Assembly (NCBI RefSeq): GCF_000017625.1
Contig: NC_009712.1
Span: 1,922,001-1,986,000, forward strand
Source of the DNA: Methanoregula boonei 6A8
GTDB lineage: Archaea > Halobacteriota > Methanomicrobia > Methanomicrobiales > Methanospirillaceae
Length of the DNA stretch: 64,000 nucleotides
Reading direction: 5' to 3'
The notes under the pieces are model-generated. The model did no database searches, was not told the origin of the DNA, and saw only the letters and a program-made list of their open reading frames with translations. A program made the position numbers and the translations under genes. Of this stretch, positions 24,605 to 33,389 are shown one piece after another; the stretch's first letter is position 1; each line of letters starts with the position of its first letter.

Positions 24605-25930
24605 TCACTGCATTCCGGAGAAACGCTTCATCAAGCGCTGCATGTTGAATTTCCCGCCACCGGAACCCCGCAGGCCCTTGAGGGTCTTGTGCATCATCTT
24701 GTAATATTTCAGGAGTTCCCGTACCTCTTCGGGAGTACCCCCGGCACCCCGGGCGATCCGCTGCATCCGGGAGCTGTTGATGAGGGAAGGATCGTCGAGT
24801 TCCTTTGGGCTCATCGAGTCCATAAGGATCCGGTACCGCGCCATCTTGGTGCTGGTGACATCGTAGACCCCCTCGGGGAGCTGCATGTTTCCCATCGGGA
24901 GCATGCTCATGATCTGCTTTAAGGGCCCCATTTTGTTGAGGGCTTCGAGCTGCTTGTACATGTCGCGAAGGGTGAAGTGGCCCTTCATCATCGCTTCCAT
25001 GTCCACCTCGTCAGCCATCTGGGCTTCCTGGACCTTCTCGACAAGGGCCTGGAGATCCCCCATACCGAGGAGACGGGAGATAAACCCGTTTGCATCGAAG
25101 CGTTCGAGATCTTCGATCGTCTCCCCGGCACCGATAAAGACAATCCCGCTCTTTGTCTCGGCAACTGCCGAAAGGGCGCCACCGCCTTTTGCCGTGCCGT
25201 CCATCTTGGTGATGATCACGCCATCGATCCCGATCGCTTCGTGGAACCGTTTTGCCTGCTCGCTTGCCTGCTGGCCAAGTGCGGCATCGATCACGAGCCA
25301 GCGGTGGGATGCTTTCGTGAGTGCATTGAGATCGATAATCTCCTGGATCAGGTCGGGCTCCAGAGCGTGCCTGCCCTGGGTATCAACGATGATGACTTCC
25401 TGGTCCTTAACCGCAACAAGACCCTCCCGGACAATCTGCCGGGCATCGGTAACCTTCGGGTTGCCAAAGCAGGGCACGTTGATCTTCGCACAGAGCGTGG
25501 AGAGCTGGTCGTACGCCCCGGGCCGGAAGGTATCGGCGCAGATCACCCCGACCTTCATGCCCTTCTTCTGGAAGTAGCGGGCGATCTTTGCCGTGGTCGT
25601 GGTCTTGCCGCTCCCCTGGAGACCGGCCATGAGAATGACCTGCGGTTCTAGTTTTAAGTCGGCGCTGGCGTAGACGAGCCGTACCAGTTCCTGGTACACA
25701 ATCCGCAGGACATGCTCGCGGACATTGGTATTTTTGGGCAGCTCTTCATCAAGCGACCGGGTACGGATCGCTTTTGAAAGATCCATGACCAACTTGACGT
25801 TAACATCGGCGGAGAGGAGCGCCCGCTGGAGATTTTTTACCAGCTCGTCAACCGCCGCTCGGTCAACTACTGCTTTTCCTGCCAGCTTTTTTAAGGCGTC
25901 CTTGAGCGAGCCTGAAAGGCTGTCCATCAT
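24605..25930 (-). CDS. srp54: Signal recognition particle 54 kDa protein
   Basis: 441 aa. N domain (1-85), G domain with P-loop [12 protein letters not shown] at about 103-114, [13 protein letters not shown] and [14 protein letters not shown], and the Met-rich M domain (about 300-441) that binds 7S RNA and signal sequences, ending in [12 protein letters not shown]. The start overlaps the last base of ftsY; a second ATG lies 3 nt later. SRP54 with its receptor FtsY directly upstream makes a complete targeting pair apart from SRP19 and 7S RNA, which are not in view. Confidence 0.97.
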   Translation of the reverse strand: MMDSLSGSLKDALKKLAGKAVVDRAAVDELVKNLQRALLSADVNVKLVMDLSKAIRTRSLDEELPKNTNVREHVLRIVYQELVRLVYASADLKLEPQVILMAGLQGSGKTTTTAKIARYFQKKGMKVGVICADTFRPGAYDQLSTLCAKINVPCFGNPKVTDARQIVREGLVAVKDQEVIIVDTQGRHALEPDLIQEIIDLNALTKASHRWLVIDAALGQQASEQAKRFHEAIGIDGVIITKMDGTAKGGGALSAVAETKSGIVFIGAGETIEDLERFDANGFISRLLGMGDLQALVEKVQEAQMADEVDMEAMMKGHFTLRDMYKQLEALNKMGPLKQIMSMLPMGNMQLPEGVYDVTSTKMARYRILMDSMSPKELDDPSLINSSRMQRIARGAGGTPEEVRELLKYYKMMHKTLKGLRGSGGGKFNMQRLMKRFSGMQ

Positions 25931-26964
25931 CAGGCAGCACCGCCAAGAAGTTCTTCTACAACCGCCCCGGGCTCAAACGGCATAATATCCTCATATGCCT
26001 GGCCGGTGCCCAAGAAAAGGAGGGGTTTACCAATGGTATGGGCGATTGAGATCGCCGCCCCTCCCCGGGAGTCCATGTCGGCCTTGGTGAGCACGATCGC
26101 GTCTGCACCCACGGTCTTGTCGAACTCCGCTGCCCGGACCACCGCGTCGTTCCCGGCAACCGCCTCGTCCACGTACACGATAAGATCGGGCTTCATCACG
26201 CGCCGGATCTTCTCAAGCTGGCTCATAAGGTTCGCCTTGGTGTGGAACCTGCCTGCGGTATCGGCGAGCACCACATCTGTTTTGTGGGCAATGGCGTACT
26301 GCACGGTATCGAAGAGCACCGCGGACGGGTCGGCACCGGTCTGGTGCTCGATCACCTTGATACCAAGCCGCTCTGCATGCACCCCGATCTGCTCGATGGC
26401 ACCGGCCCGGAACGTATCGCCGGCCCCGATAACAACCGAGAATCCTTCCTTTTTGAGATACGCCCCGATCTTTGCGACCGTTGTTGTCTTGCCGGTGCCG
26501 TTTACCCCGGTAAAGAGGATCTTGACCGGCCGCTCATGGGACCGGATATAGGCCGGGAGGTCAAAACCCTGGCCAAGAACCTTTAACAAGGCGGATTTGA
26601 GGGACCGGACCACAAGGGAGTCCACGGACTCTCCGATCTTGCGGTGCTTTCCTACGAGCCCCGCACGAATATCGGCAATCAGGGCATCGGTTACGGGAAG
26701 AGCCACATCGCTTTCAAGAAGCGTCATCTCCAGTTCCGAGAGCGCATCGGCGATGTCCTTCTCCGATACCACCAGTTCCCGGTCGATGATGAGGATCCGG
26801 ACCTTGTCGGCAAGGGTCGGGTTCTTTGCCGGGGCTTCCCCCTCCTTCTCAAGTGCAGCCGGTTTTTCCGGCTCCTGTGGTTGTGATGCTGCCGCTGCAG
26901 CACCGATACTTGCGCCAAGCCGGTCCCGTGCAGACTGCAGCCGTTCCCTCAGACCCGAAAACAT
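25930..26964 (-). CDS. ftsY: Signal recognition particle receptor FtsY
   Basis: 344 aa. Short, charged N-terminal A region (about 1-45), then the NG domain with [10 protein letters not shown] near 146, [13 protein letters not shown] and [15 protein letters not shown]. It docks SRP-ribosome complexes at the membrane. Overlaps srp54 by one base and follows pfdA; the pfdA-ftsY-srp54 order is common in Euryarchaeota. Confidence 0.97.
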   Translation of the reverse strand: MFSGLRERLQSARDRLGASIGAAAAASQPQEPEKPAALEKEGEAPAKNPTLADKVRILIIDRELVVSEKDIADALSELEMTLLESDVALPVTDALIADIRAGLVGKHRKIGESVDSLVVRSLKSALLKVLGQGFDLPAYIRSHERPVKILFTGVNGTGKTTTVAKIGAYLKKEGFSVVIGAGDTFRAGAIEQIGVHAERLGIKVIEHQTGADPSAVLFDTVQYAIAHKTDVVLADTAGRFHTKANLMSQLEKIRRVMKPDLIVYVDEAVAGNDAVVRAAEFDKTVGADAIVLTKADMDSRGGAAISIAHTIGKPLLFLGTGQAYEDIMPFEPGAVVEELLGGAA

Positions 26965-26982
26965 AACCGTAATTCCGAACTC

Positions 26983-27462
26983 TTATTCTTCGTCGTGATC
27001 TTCGTGATCGTGGCGGTGGGGGACCGGGCTGCCACCCGGGGCCTGCCGGTACCCCTGTTCGAGCCGTTTTGCGATCTCGTTTGTCTGGGCGCGGAGTTTC
27101 TCCAGCGCCTCGCTAACCTTCTTCTGCGAGGCCTCAAGTTCGGTGATACGGTCCTTGAGGTACTCGATCGCATCAACACTTGTCTTCTCCACAATGACCT
27201 CTGATCCGATATTGAGGAGGACTTTCTCCGGTTCAAGGACTTTTGCCCGCAGGCTTGCCCCGCCACCTATCTGGAGGAGCACGGTGCCGTCTTCTGATGT
27301 GGCAAGCGCCTCAAGCGCCTCGATCGCGGCAAGCGCCTCCATGCGCCCGTTCTCCATGAGCTCGAGCTGGCCGGCAAAGACCTCGGCCTGCTGGCCGTAT
27401 TCTTTTAAGTAGTACTGGAGCGTCTCAATTTCATTCTGATCCAAGGGTTGTGCTGCTGCCAC
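26983..27462 (-). CDS. pfdA: Prefoldin subunit alpha
   Basis: 159 aa. It partners with prefoldin beta in a jellyfish-shaped chaperone that hands unfolded chains to the thermosome. Two long coiled coils (LDQNEIETLQYYLKEYGQQAEVFAGQLELM and EYLKDRITELEASQKKVSEALEKL) flank the beta hairpins, and a His/Asp/Glu-rich tail closes the chain. I place the start at the GTG (27462), which follows a GGGGAGG ribosome site 8 nt upstream. The longer frame to 27651 would include the TATTTATG promoter at about 27523. Confidence 0.93.
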   Translation of the reverse strand: MAAAQPLDQNEIETLQYYLKEYGQQAEVFAGQLELMENGRMEALAAIEALEALATSEDGTVLLQIGGGASLRAKVLEPEKVLLNIGSEVIVEKTSVDAIEYLKDRITELEASQKKVSEALEKLRAQTNEIAKRLEQGYRQAPGGSPVPHRHDHEDHDEE

Positions 27463-27717
27463 GATCCGTGCCTCCCCGTTCTTTTGGTACCGGGTCTTTC
27501 TGATATGTTTGTCCGCAGGGAGCATAAATACATCATGATGCGGCGTGATGCGGCGCTTCCCGGCCGGCAATCGGCCCGTCCCGCCTCCCCCATATCCCGC
27601 TCTTTTTCGGGGGATCCCCCTCGTTACCCGGTCACAAAACCCGCATGCCAACCCTGTCCGCTTCTGTACTCAAGTGTGGTTGCGGCCAGTAAGGTCGGAT
27701 CACAATTCTCTTGACCC

Positions 27718-29223
27718 ATGGGAGGCAACATCCCTTTCATGAACAGTCAGGGCTCTGCCCCCCGGTCCGGTTTTTTCCTCCTTGTCTTCTCCATCTCGCT
27801 TGCCACATTCATGGCGGGCCTTGACGGCACGATTGTCAATATCGCGCTTCCGACAATCTCGGAGGCGTTCCACGTCTCCTCCACAACGGTGAGCTGGGTT
27901 GCCACCGCTTACCTGCTCGTGATGGCCGGCTGCGTGCTGATCTTCGGGAAAATATCGGACATCATCGGTTTTAAGAAGATATTCCTGACCGGTTTTGTCA
28001 TCTTCACGCTCGGATCACTTGCCTGTGGCACCCTGCCGGACCTGTTCCATTCCCTTCCGGTGCTTGTGGGCTCGCGCATGGTCCAGGCAATTGGCGGGGC
28101 AATGATCACTGCCATTGCGCCGGCCATGGTCACGGCGTACATCCCCTTGGACCAGCGGGGAAAGGCAATGGGCATTGTCATGACGCTTGCCGGCCTTGGG
28201 ACTGCGCTCGGGCCGACCATTGGGGGATTCCTGACCCAGTACCTCTCGTGGCACTGGATCTTTTTCATCAACGTGCCAGTTGGGATCGGTGCGGTTATAC
28301 TCGGCACCCGGGAGATCCCGGCATCGACAGCCAGGGGCAGTCTTGCCGGTTTTGACCGGTCCGGCGCCGTTCTCATATTTACCGGCCTTGCCGCCCTGCT
28401 CTTTGTAGTCTCCGAAGGAGAGACGATGGGCTGGACCTCCCCTGCCATCCTGGGTATTGCCGCCCTTGCCATAGTCACGCTCGCGTGGTTTATCCGGCAC
28501 GAATGCCGGCTCTCTGATCCGCTTCTTGACTTCTCGCTCTTCAAAAACAAAAATTTCCTGGCCGTAAACCTCCTGCTCTCCCTGGTATTTCTGAGCTTTT
28601 CCGGGATCAACTACCTCCTGCCGTTCTACCTCAAGTACATCGGGGCCTACGATACCTCCACTGCAGGCCTGATCATGACCGCGCTTTCCTTTGCCATGAT
28701 GGTGGCAGGTATCCTTGCCGGCATGCTCTTCAACCGGACCGGCCCCAAGCTGCTCTGCATTGCTGCCGGTATCCTGCTTACCGCAGGCTATTTCCTCATC
28801 ATGCAGCTCCACCCGGATACACCGGTCGGATATATCGTCCTCTGTCTTGCCCTCATCGGGTTTGGCCTGGGCCTGATTATCACCCCGGCTTCGAACCTGG
28901 TGATGAACTCGGTGGCAAAGGCAAAACAGGGCATGGTCTCAAGCCTCACGAGCCTCGAACGCTTTGTCCCCCTCACGCTGGGTATTGCAATGTTCAACCT
29001 GATCTTCCTGTGGGGGATCCTCTCCATTGCCACAAACCACAATGTGACACAGGCCTCCCCGGTCGACCTGCAGATAAAAGTAGCCTCAGCCGGTTTTGAT
29101 CTTGCGTTCCTGGGCTCGTTTATCCTGGGCCTGATCATCCTTGCCCTGACGCTCGTGATCCGTCAGGAGATCCACCCGGATTACGAGAACGACACAGGAG
29201 AAAACGGACCGGGGATGATCTAA
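27718..29223 (+). CDS. MFS drug:H+ antiporter, DHA2 (EmrB/QacA) type
   Basis: 501 aa, fourteen hydrophobic segments. Signature blocks: LATFMAGLDGTIVNIALPTI (TM1 motif D1), GSRMVQAIGGAMITAIAPAMVTAYIPLDQRGKAMG (motif A/B) and LGTALGPTIGGFLTQYLSWHWIFFINVPVG (motif C), typical of QacA/EmrB exporters. A GGAGG between the ATG at 27718 and one at 27739 leaves the start open. It is on the plus strand inside an otherwise minus-strand ribosomal cluster, so it is likely an insertion. Confidence 0.93.
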   Translation: MGGNIPFMNSQGSAPRSGFFLLVFSISLATFMAGLDGTIVNIALPTISEAFHVSSTTVSWVATAYLLVMAGCVLIFGKISDIIGFKKIFLTGFVIFTLGSLACGTLPDLFHSLPVLVGSRMVQAIGGAMITAIAPAMVTAYIPLDQRGKAMGIVMTLAGLGTALGPTIGGFLTQYLSWHWIFFINVPVGIGAVILGTREIPASTARGSLAGFDRSGAVLIFTGLAALLFVVSEGETMGWTSPAILGIAALAIVTLAWFIRHECRLSDPLLDFSLFKNKNFLAVNLLLSLVFLSFSGINYLLPFYLKYIGAYDTSTAGLIMTALSFAMMVAGILAGMLFNRTGPKLLCIAAGILLTAGYFLIMQLHPDTPVGYIVLCLALIGFGLGLIITPASNLVMNSVAKAKQGMVSSLTSLERFVPLTLGIAMFNLIFLWGILSIATNHNVTQASPVDLQIKVASAGFDLAFLGSFILGLIILALTLVIRQEIHPDYENDTGENGPGMI

Positions 29224-29788
29224 GAAAAGGTATGGGGCTTGGAGATTTGAGCCGGAACTGCGGCTTTTTGGGAGGTTATAATGGAGGGCTCCCCGGCTCG
29301 TACTCGGACATTTCCAAAAATATTGGGGGGGGTGACCCCCCCCATTCCAAAAAAAACCGGTCACCCCCCTCCCCCCTCTTGGCGCTCCGCAAAAAAATTG
29401 ATCGGACCGATCAATTTCAAAATAGGTCGGGGCAACCCCTTTTCTTCCAATATCGCAACATATGCTTCCACTGGAGTTTCAGGTGAAACGGGATGATCAG
29501 TCCGATCGTTTCTGAAAATGGCCGGACCGATCAATTCCGGAATTGGTCGGGGCTACCGATCATGCAGCGGGATCTCAGGTGGCCCCCTACCCTCCACTCT
29601 GCGCTCCGCAAAAAAATTGGCCGGGTCGATCGATCTCAAAAAAGATCGGGGCGGCCCTTTGTTCATTGGTAGAGGACAGCGTTTCCGGAATGAGAGACGG
29701 ATTGGATAACCCTGCACAATCCGCAGCGAAAAATCCGAAATCCCGGATCTCCCGGTGACCTGCCACCGGGAACAGGAAAAAGAAAGAG
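29224..29788. other. Intergenic region with repeat element B
   Basis: 565 nt between the MFS gene and rpl18a. Apart from the composite repeat (29333-29660) it holds only an AT-rich tail. No coding signal is seen. This is the same position in which the conserved ribosomal/prefoldin gene order is interrupted. Confidence 0.6.
29333..29660. repeat. C/G-rich composite repeat element, cluster B
   Basis: Units at 29362-29440 and 29582-29660 (spacing 220) share C-run, GCGCTCCGCAAAAAAATTG, a GATCGG palindrome, TTTCAAAATAGGTCGGGG and CCCTTT. A partial third copy lies at 29520-29553. The leader GACCCCCCC...AAAAAAAA and the spacer box CTTCCACTGGAGTTTCAGGTGA at 29464 match cluster A (7.7-8.05 kb) in order and spacing. 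Unit 1 holds a perfect palindrome with 11-bp arms at 29395-29417. Confidence 0.68.
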
Positions 29789-29980
29789 TTACTCTTTAAC
29801 CGGCGAAACGCCGGAGACCGTGATGTAGCGTCTCTTGAGGTTGTGCTTGCTCCCGATGGTTGCAAAGGTGCGCTCCTCAGCCTGCTTTGCATTCGGGGCC
29901 TCGATCACTTTCGTGTAGGGCATCCAGTCTTCGCCCATTAAGAAAGTTCCTTTCACTTCAAACTTTTGCTCTGCTGCCAT
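29789..29980 (-). CDS. rpl18a: 50S ribosomal protein L18a (LX)
   Basis: 63 aa, MAAEQKFEVKGTFLMGEDWMPYTKVIEAPNAKQAEERTFATIGSKH, the archaeal LX family. A GGAGTGA ribosome site is 7 nt before the ATG. It usually heads or ends the eif6-rpl31e-rpl39e string with prefoldin alpha next, as would be the case here if the MFS gene and repeat were removed. Confidence 0.95.
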   Translation of the reverse strand: MAAEQKFEVKGTFLMGEDWMPYTKVIEAPNAKQAEERTFATIGSKHNLKRRYITVSGVSPVKE

Positions 29981-29985
29981 AATTC

Positions 29986-30648
29986 TCACTCCAGAAATCC
30001 AAATACGTCCTCGACCCTGCCCAGTTCAAATCCGCTTGTTGCATTACCGGCCAGGTATCCCGTGTCATTCACCAGAAGACCGGTCCCGACAAGGCCGCTG
30101 CCCATGTTAATTGTGCCGGTACCGACCGGGATGCCTGATACTGTTTCGAGCCGGGCAATCTCCTGCGCTGTTGCCCGCGGATGGACAATCACGCCCTTGT
30201 TGGTCGCAACCCCGGCCATGCCGGTTGTCCGCACTCCCCCAAGTGTCAGGTGGATCACCTCAACACCAAGGAATGCGCCGATCTCTTCGGCAACCTCAGC
30301 GGGAAGGTCGGGGTGCACCGCGGCAAACGTATCGTTTGCCATAATGACATTCCCCGCTGCGTTCATCGTCTCGCAGAGCAGCATGACCTTCCGGTGCTTT
30401 TTCAAAACCGCAAGTTCTTCATCGGTTGCAAGCCCCGAGACCACGAGGCCCCGGCTGTTCCCTGCAACAAGCGATCCGATGATCGCGCTGCCCTGGATCG
30501 TGGTAACCAGCAGTTCCACGCCAAGACCCTCGCGGATTGCGTTCCGGAACTCTTCCGGCGCCTCCGGTGGGATCACGGCAATGTTGCCTGCTACCCGGGC
30601 AAAGACCCCGATATTGGGATCCCCGGCAAAGGTGGTCGTGCGTTCCAT
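29986..30648 (-). CDS. eif6: Translation initiation factor aIF6
   Basis: 220 aa forming the five-fold pentein repeat that binds the large ribosomal subunit and blocks premature joining. Blocks: [43 protein letters not shown] and [16 protein letters not shown]. The start is the ATG before [13 protein letters not shown]; the frame extends upstream into rpl31e without content. 4 nt separate it from the rpl31e stop. Confidence 0.95.
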
Positions 30649-30652
30649 ATGC

Positions 30653-30919
30653 TTACGATTCCAGGGCAAGTTCCGCCTGGACCTGCCCGTCCTCCATCTT
30701 CATGGCGCGGACGCGGATTTTTGAGGGCGGTTTTTCGGCTCCCCTGCTCCACACCTTCTCGTTGATGGTCTTGTCAAGCTTGACGTCCTCGGTCTTCATG
30801 TGCTTGGCAAGGTACTTGCGGATATCCTTGATCGCGCCATTGGCACGCTTCCACCGTGGCATCCTGCGGGCATCCCGGAGGGGGATGATGTAGATATGCT
30901 CTTTCATCTCTTCTGCCAT
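30653..30919 (-). CDS. rpl31e: 50S ribosomal protein L31e
   Basis: 88 aa (84 from the second Met at 30907): [36 protein letters not shown], the conserved L31e core, then [26 protein letters not shown]. It lies between L39e and aIF6 on the same strand, as in many Euryarchaeota. Confidence 0.96.
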
Positions 30920-30923
30920 GATC

Positions 30924-31076
30924 TTACACCTTCAGCACACTTCTGCGCCAGTTGCGTCTTTTGGGGTGGTTGACCACCGCTCTCTTGGTCCGGATCATGA
31001 CCCACTGGGGCACGCGCCGGTTCTGGTCGCATGCTTTCGCGAGCCGGATCTTCCTTCCTTTGCTGAGCTTGCTCAT
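30924..31076 (-). CDS. rpl39e: 50S ribosomal protein L39e
   Basis: 50 aa, very basic: [20 protein letters not shown], then [20 protein letters not shown] and NWRRSVLKV. Matches the L39e pattern with its conserved NRRxPxWxMxKT-like core and RNWRR end. Ends 4 nt before rpl31e starts. Assigned by direct translation. Confidence 0.96.
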   Translation of the reverse strand: MSKLSKGRKIRLAKACDQNRRVPQWVMIRTKRAVVNHPKRRNWRRSVLKV

Positions 31077-31085
31077 ATCATTCAC

Positions 31086-31685
31086 CTAGTTGTTCGTGTT
31101 CTTCTTTGTTCCCACCACAAGCGACTGCTCGTGATGCAGGGGGAACAGGGCAGCCGGATCCGCGCCAAGGGTGCGGACAGCAGCCCGTATCTCGGACTCG
31201 TAGTCGCCGTTTGCGATCGTCCCGGTCTCCCCGTATTCCACGAGGAAAAACCGGTCAACCAGCCGGTCAACATCGGCCCGCATATAGCCAAGAAGCGGGC
31301 GCACATACGTGCTCCCGGTCCGGCTGCAGATGCTCTGCACCTGATCCCTGGTGAGCATCGGGACCCGGTCGTCAAACCGGGTGCCGTCTCCGACAACCCT
31401 GTACTCACCGGCAAGGGTCTCGATGGCAGTCCGGTGGATGCGGTTGATCGCGTCATTGGGATATCCGCATGAAATTACCATCTCTGCCATCTCTTCTGCC
31501 ATACCTTCGGGAAATACCCGTTTTTTCAAACGGAGCCCCAGCGCCTGCGCGGCCTGTTCTATTGACGGGATTAAGCGGGCGGGGTCGAACACAAACGTGT
31601 TGAGTTCGACCTCGAAATACGTACCCAGCATGATCGCTGCAAGGGAACTATCCTTCCCGCCGCTGTAAAGCACTCCTGCTTTCAT
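31086..31685 (-). CDS. N-type ATP pyrophosphatase (PP-loop) protein
   Basis: 199 aa. The PP-loop SGGKDSSLAAIMLG at the N-terminus identifies the adenine-nucleotide alpha-hydrolase group, which adenylates a substrate to drive amide or thiol chemistry, as in tRNA thiolases. Lower blocks VVGDGTRFDDRVPML and YVRPLLGYM resemble tRNA-modifying members, but no Cys pair is seen. Its ATG shares an A with the PDCD5-like stop, so the genes are coupled. Substrate unknown. Confidence 0.85.
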   Translation of the reverse strand: MKAGVLYSGGKDSSLAAIMLGTYFEVELNTFVFDPARLIPSIEQAAQALGLRLKKRVFPEGMAEEMAEMVISCGYPNDAINRIHRTAIETLAGEYRVVGDGTRFDDRVPMLTRDQVQSICSRTGSTYVRPLLGYMRADVDRLVDRFFLVEYGETGTIANGDYESEIRAAVRTLGADPAALFPLHHEQSLVVGTKKNTNN

Positions 31686-32023
31686 CACTTTCTGGTGATC
31701 GAGTAATCCCGTTTTGCCGGTGCAAGCTGCCGGAGCAGATCTTTGAGCTGTGCATCGGTGATCTTCTGCCGGAGACGCCCGCTCTGGGCAAGCATCACCA
31801 GCTGCTGTTCCACGGCGCTCGCGAAGTCCGGTTTTGTCAGCCGGATGGTGTTGAGACGTTCCCGGGCATCAGGCTCGAGAACCTGCATGAGCACCATCTG
31901 GATCTGGGACTTGAGACGCTGCTGGCGTTCGACCTCCTCCTGCATGGCCTGCTGGTCGCCGGCCTGCTGCTGGAGTTGCGCCATCCTTCTCTTGCGGATC
32001 TCACTCAGCTCATCGTCTCCCAT
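31685..32023 (-). CDS. PDCD5-related DNA-binding protein
   Basis: 112 aa, helical, MGDDELSEIRKRRMAQLQQQ then LMQVLEPDARERLNTIRLTKPDFASAVEQQLVMLAQSGRLRQKITDAQLKDLL. This is the archaeal PDCD5/TFAR19 family, a three-helix bundle with nucleic-acid binding. It typically sits between rps19e and rpl39e, as here. Confidence 0.95.
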   Translation of the reverse strand: MGDDELSEIRKRRMAQLQQQAGDQQAMQEEVERQQRLKSQIQMVLMQVLEPDARERLNTIRLTKPDFASAVEQQLVMLAQSGRLRQKITDAQLKDLLRQLAPAKRDYSITRK

Positions 32024-32038
32024 GGATCATCACCGTTG

Positions 32039-32638
32039 TTACTCTTCGGACTTCTTGCTTTCAGATTTCTTGCCTTCGCCTTTCTTTGCGGCAGGCTTCT
32101 TCTCGGCCTTGGCATCGTCGGACTTCTCGCCGCCTTTCTGAGCCTTGCCGCCTTTCTTGGCCGGCTCGGCCTTCTTTGGCTCCTCGGCAACCGGTTTTAC
32201 TCTCTTCGGGACCGGTGCCGGCGGATTGGTGAGCACCTCTTTTGCCACGCTGTCCAGGAAGGCCATGCCGGCAGGAGAGACTTTGCGCCCGGTCTTGTCG
32301 TGCACAATAAGTCCTGCTGCCTCAAGCTGCTGGAGAGCTTTTCTGAGAACAGAGCCACTGCCCTTCCGGAAAGCATTCGGTTTAGAGCCGCGGTTCTTGC
32401 TCCCGCCATAGAAACTCCGCATCCGTTCGACACCCAGGGGGCCGTCGACATAGACGCGTCTTAACACTGCTGCTGCCCGGGTAAACCACCAGTCGGGATC
32501 CTCGGGGGGCATCTCCTTATGTACCCCGGTCTTTGCAAAGGCAGCCCATGCCGGCGGCTTGATCTCCTGCCGCTTCTTGAGCTCCTCGGCTACCTTCCTG
32601 ATGAGGTGGTCGGCCGGGACATCATATACGGTCGTCAT
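32039..32638 (-). CDS. rps19e: 30S ribosomal protein S19e with long charged C-terminal extension
   Basis: 199 aa, compared with about 150 usual. The folded core (1-140) is standard: VYDVPADHLIRKVAEELKK, WWFTRAAAVLRRVYVDGPLGVERMRSFYGGSKNRG and GLIVHDKTGRKVSPAGM. It is followed by about 55 residues of Lys/Glu/Ala/Pro (VPKRVKPVAEEPKKAEPAKK and repeats of KSESKK) that is probably disordered. First gene of the S19e-PDCD5-ATPase-L39e-L31e-aIF6-L18a run. Confidence 0.95.
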   Translation of the reverse strand: MTTVYDVPADHLIRKVAEELKKRQEIKPPAWAAFAKTGVHKEMPPEDPDWWFTRAAAVLRRVYVDGPLGVERMRSFYGGSKNRGSKPNAFRKGSGSVLRKALQQLEAAGLIVHDKTGRKVSPAGMAFLDSVAKEVLTNPPAPVPKRVKPVAEEPKKAEPAKKGGKAQKGGEKSDDAKAEKKPAAKKGEGKKSESKKSEE

Positions 32639-32748
32639 GACTAGTCCTCACTGTATTTAAAACTAAATAACAGTCTTAACTTATTGGGTAGCGAGGTTTT
32701 TATATATTTCGAGGTTCGGCGCCCGGTATCCGGGCACGAAAAAAGGGC

Positions 32749-33000
32749 TTATTTCTTCGTCGGTTTTCCGCGCTGTGCAAGGATCATGGTCTTTCCCCTG
32801 ACCCCGACAAGCGCCGCGCATGCTGCTTCTGCCACGGCTTCCGGGTCGACCTCGGTATTCTGGAGCCATTTTACCTTGATCACCTTGCGCTTCTTGAGCT
32901 GGGCCGTAATCTCGTCGATCGTTGCTTCCGTGCAGCCCTGCTTTCCTATCCAGACCGTGGGCTTGAGGTCCTGCATTGCGGGATCGTTCTTTGTGGTCAT
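32749..33000 (-). CDS. CRS1/YhbY-domain RNA-binding protein
   Basis: 83 aa, the single-domain YhbY fold (KPTVWIGKQGCTEATIDEITAQLKKRKVIKVKWLQ, then VGVRGKTMILAQRGKP). These proteins bind pre-ribosomal RNA in bacteria and introns in plastids; in archaea a ribosome-assembly role is suspected. The ATG overlaps the rnp4 stop (ATGA), so it is cotranscribed with the RNase P protein gene. Confidence 0.92.
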   Translation of the reverse strand: MTTKNDPAMQDLKPTVWIGKQGCTEATIDEITAQLKKRKVIKVKWLQNTEVDPEAVAEAACAALVGVRGKTMILAQRGKPTKK

Positions 33001-33311
33001 GGGGTTCTCTCCACCCGGTACCGGGTTGTTTTTTTGCATCCAAGGCAGGTGACCGCCACCCATCCGTGGTGCACCCGCACTCTCATGTTCGCCCCCGGGA
33101 CCAGGTACCGCGAGCAATGGTGGCAGAACCTGCGGCGGTATTCGTGATCGATCCGCACCCGCTCCTTCATGGAGATCTTCCGGGCCAGGGCCACGTACCG
33201 GTCGCTGTAACCGGGATTTTCGTGGAATATCTTTTCTGCTTCGGAGAAAAGCACCGCGATGCGCTCCCGTGCCAGGGGTTTTACGGAGGGGGGGCGCTTT
33301 TTGTCCTTCAT
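32997..33311 (-). CDS. rnp4: RNase P protein component 4 (Rpp21)
   Basis: 104 aa. Helical N-terminus (RERIAVLFSEAEKIFHENPGYSDRYVALARKISMKERVRID) followed by a zinc ribbon with CHHC and CLGC pairs. It is one of the archaeal RNase P proteins (binding with Rnp1), supporting tRNA 5' end maturation. Overlaps the YhbY-like gene. Confidence 0.94.
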   Translation of the reverse strand: MKDKKRPPSVKPLARERIAVLFSEAEKIFHENPGYSDRYVALARKISMKERVRIDHEYRRRFCHHCSRYLVPGANMRVRVHHGWVAVTCLGCKKTTRYRVERTP

Positions 33312-33389
33312 GGTCTTCTTATGCCTGCCCTGAGGTGAGATAGTATCCGTGCCCGGGGTATAAAAAGGGCAGGTGCCCGGGCGGGGAGC

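Noticed and set aside
26983-27651. Longer prefoldin alpha start at 27651
   Set aside because: The extension has Gly/Arg-rich composition, contains the likely TATA box, and the GTG at 27462 has a GGGGAGG ribosome site at ideal spacing.
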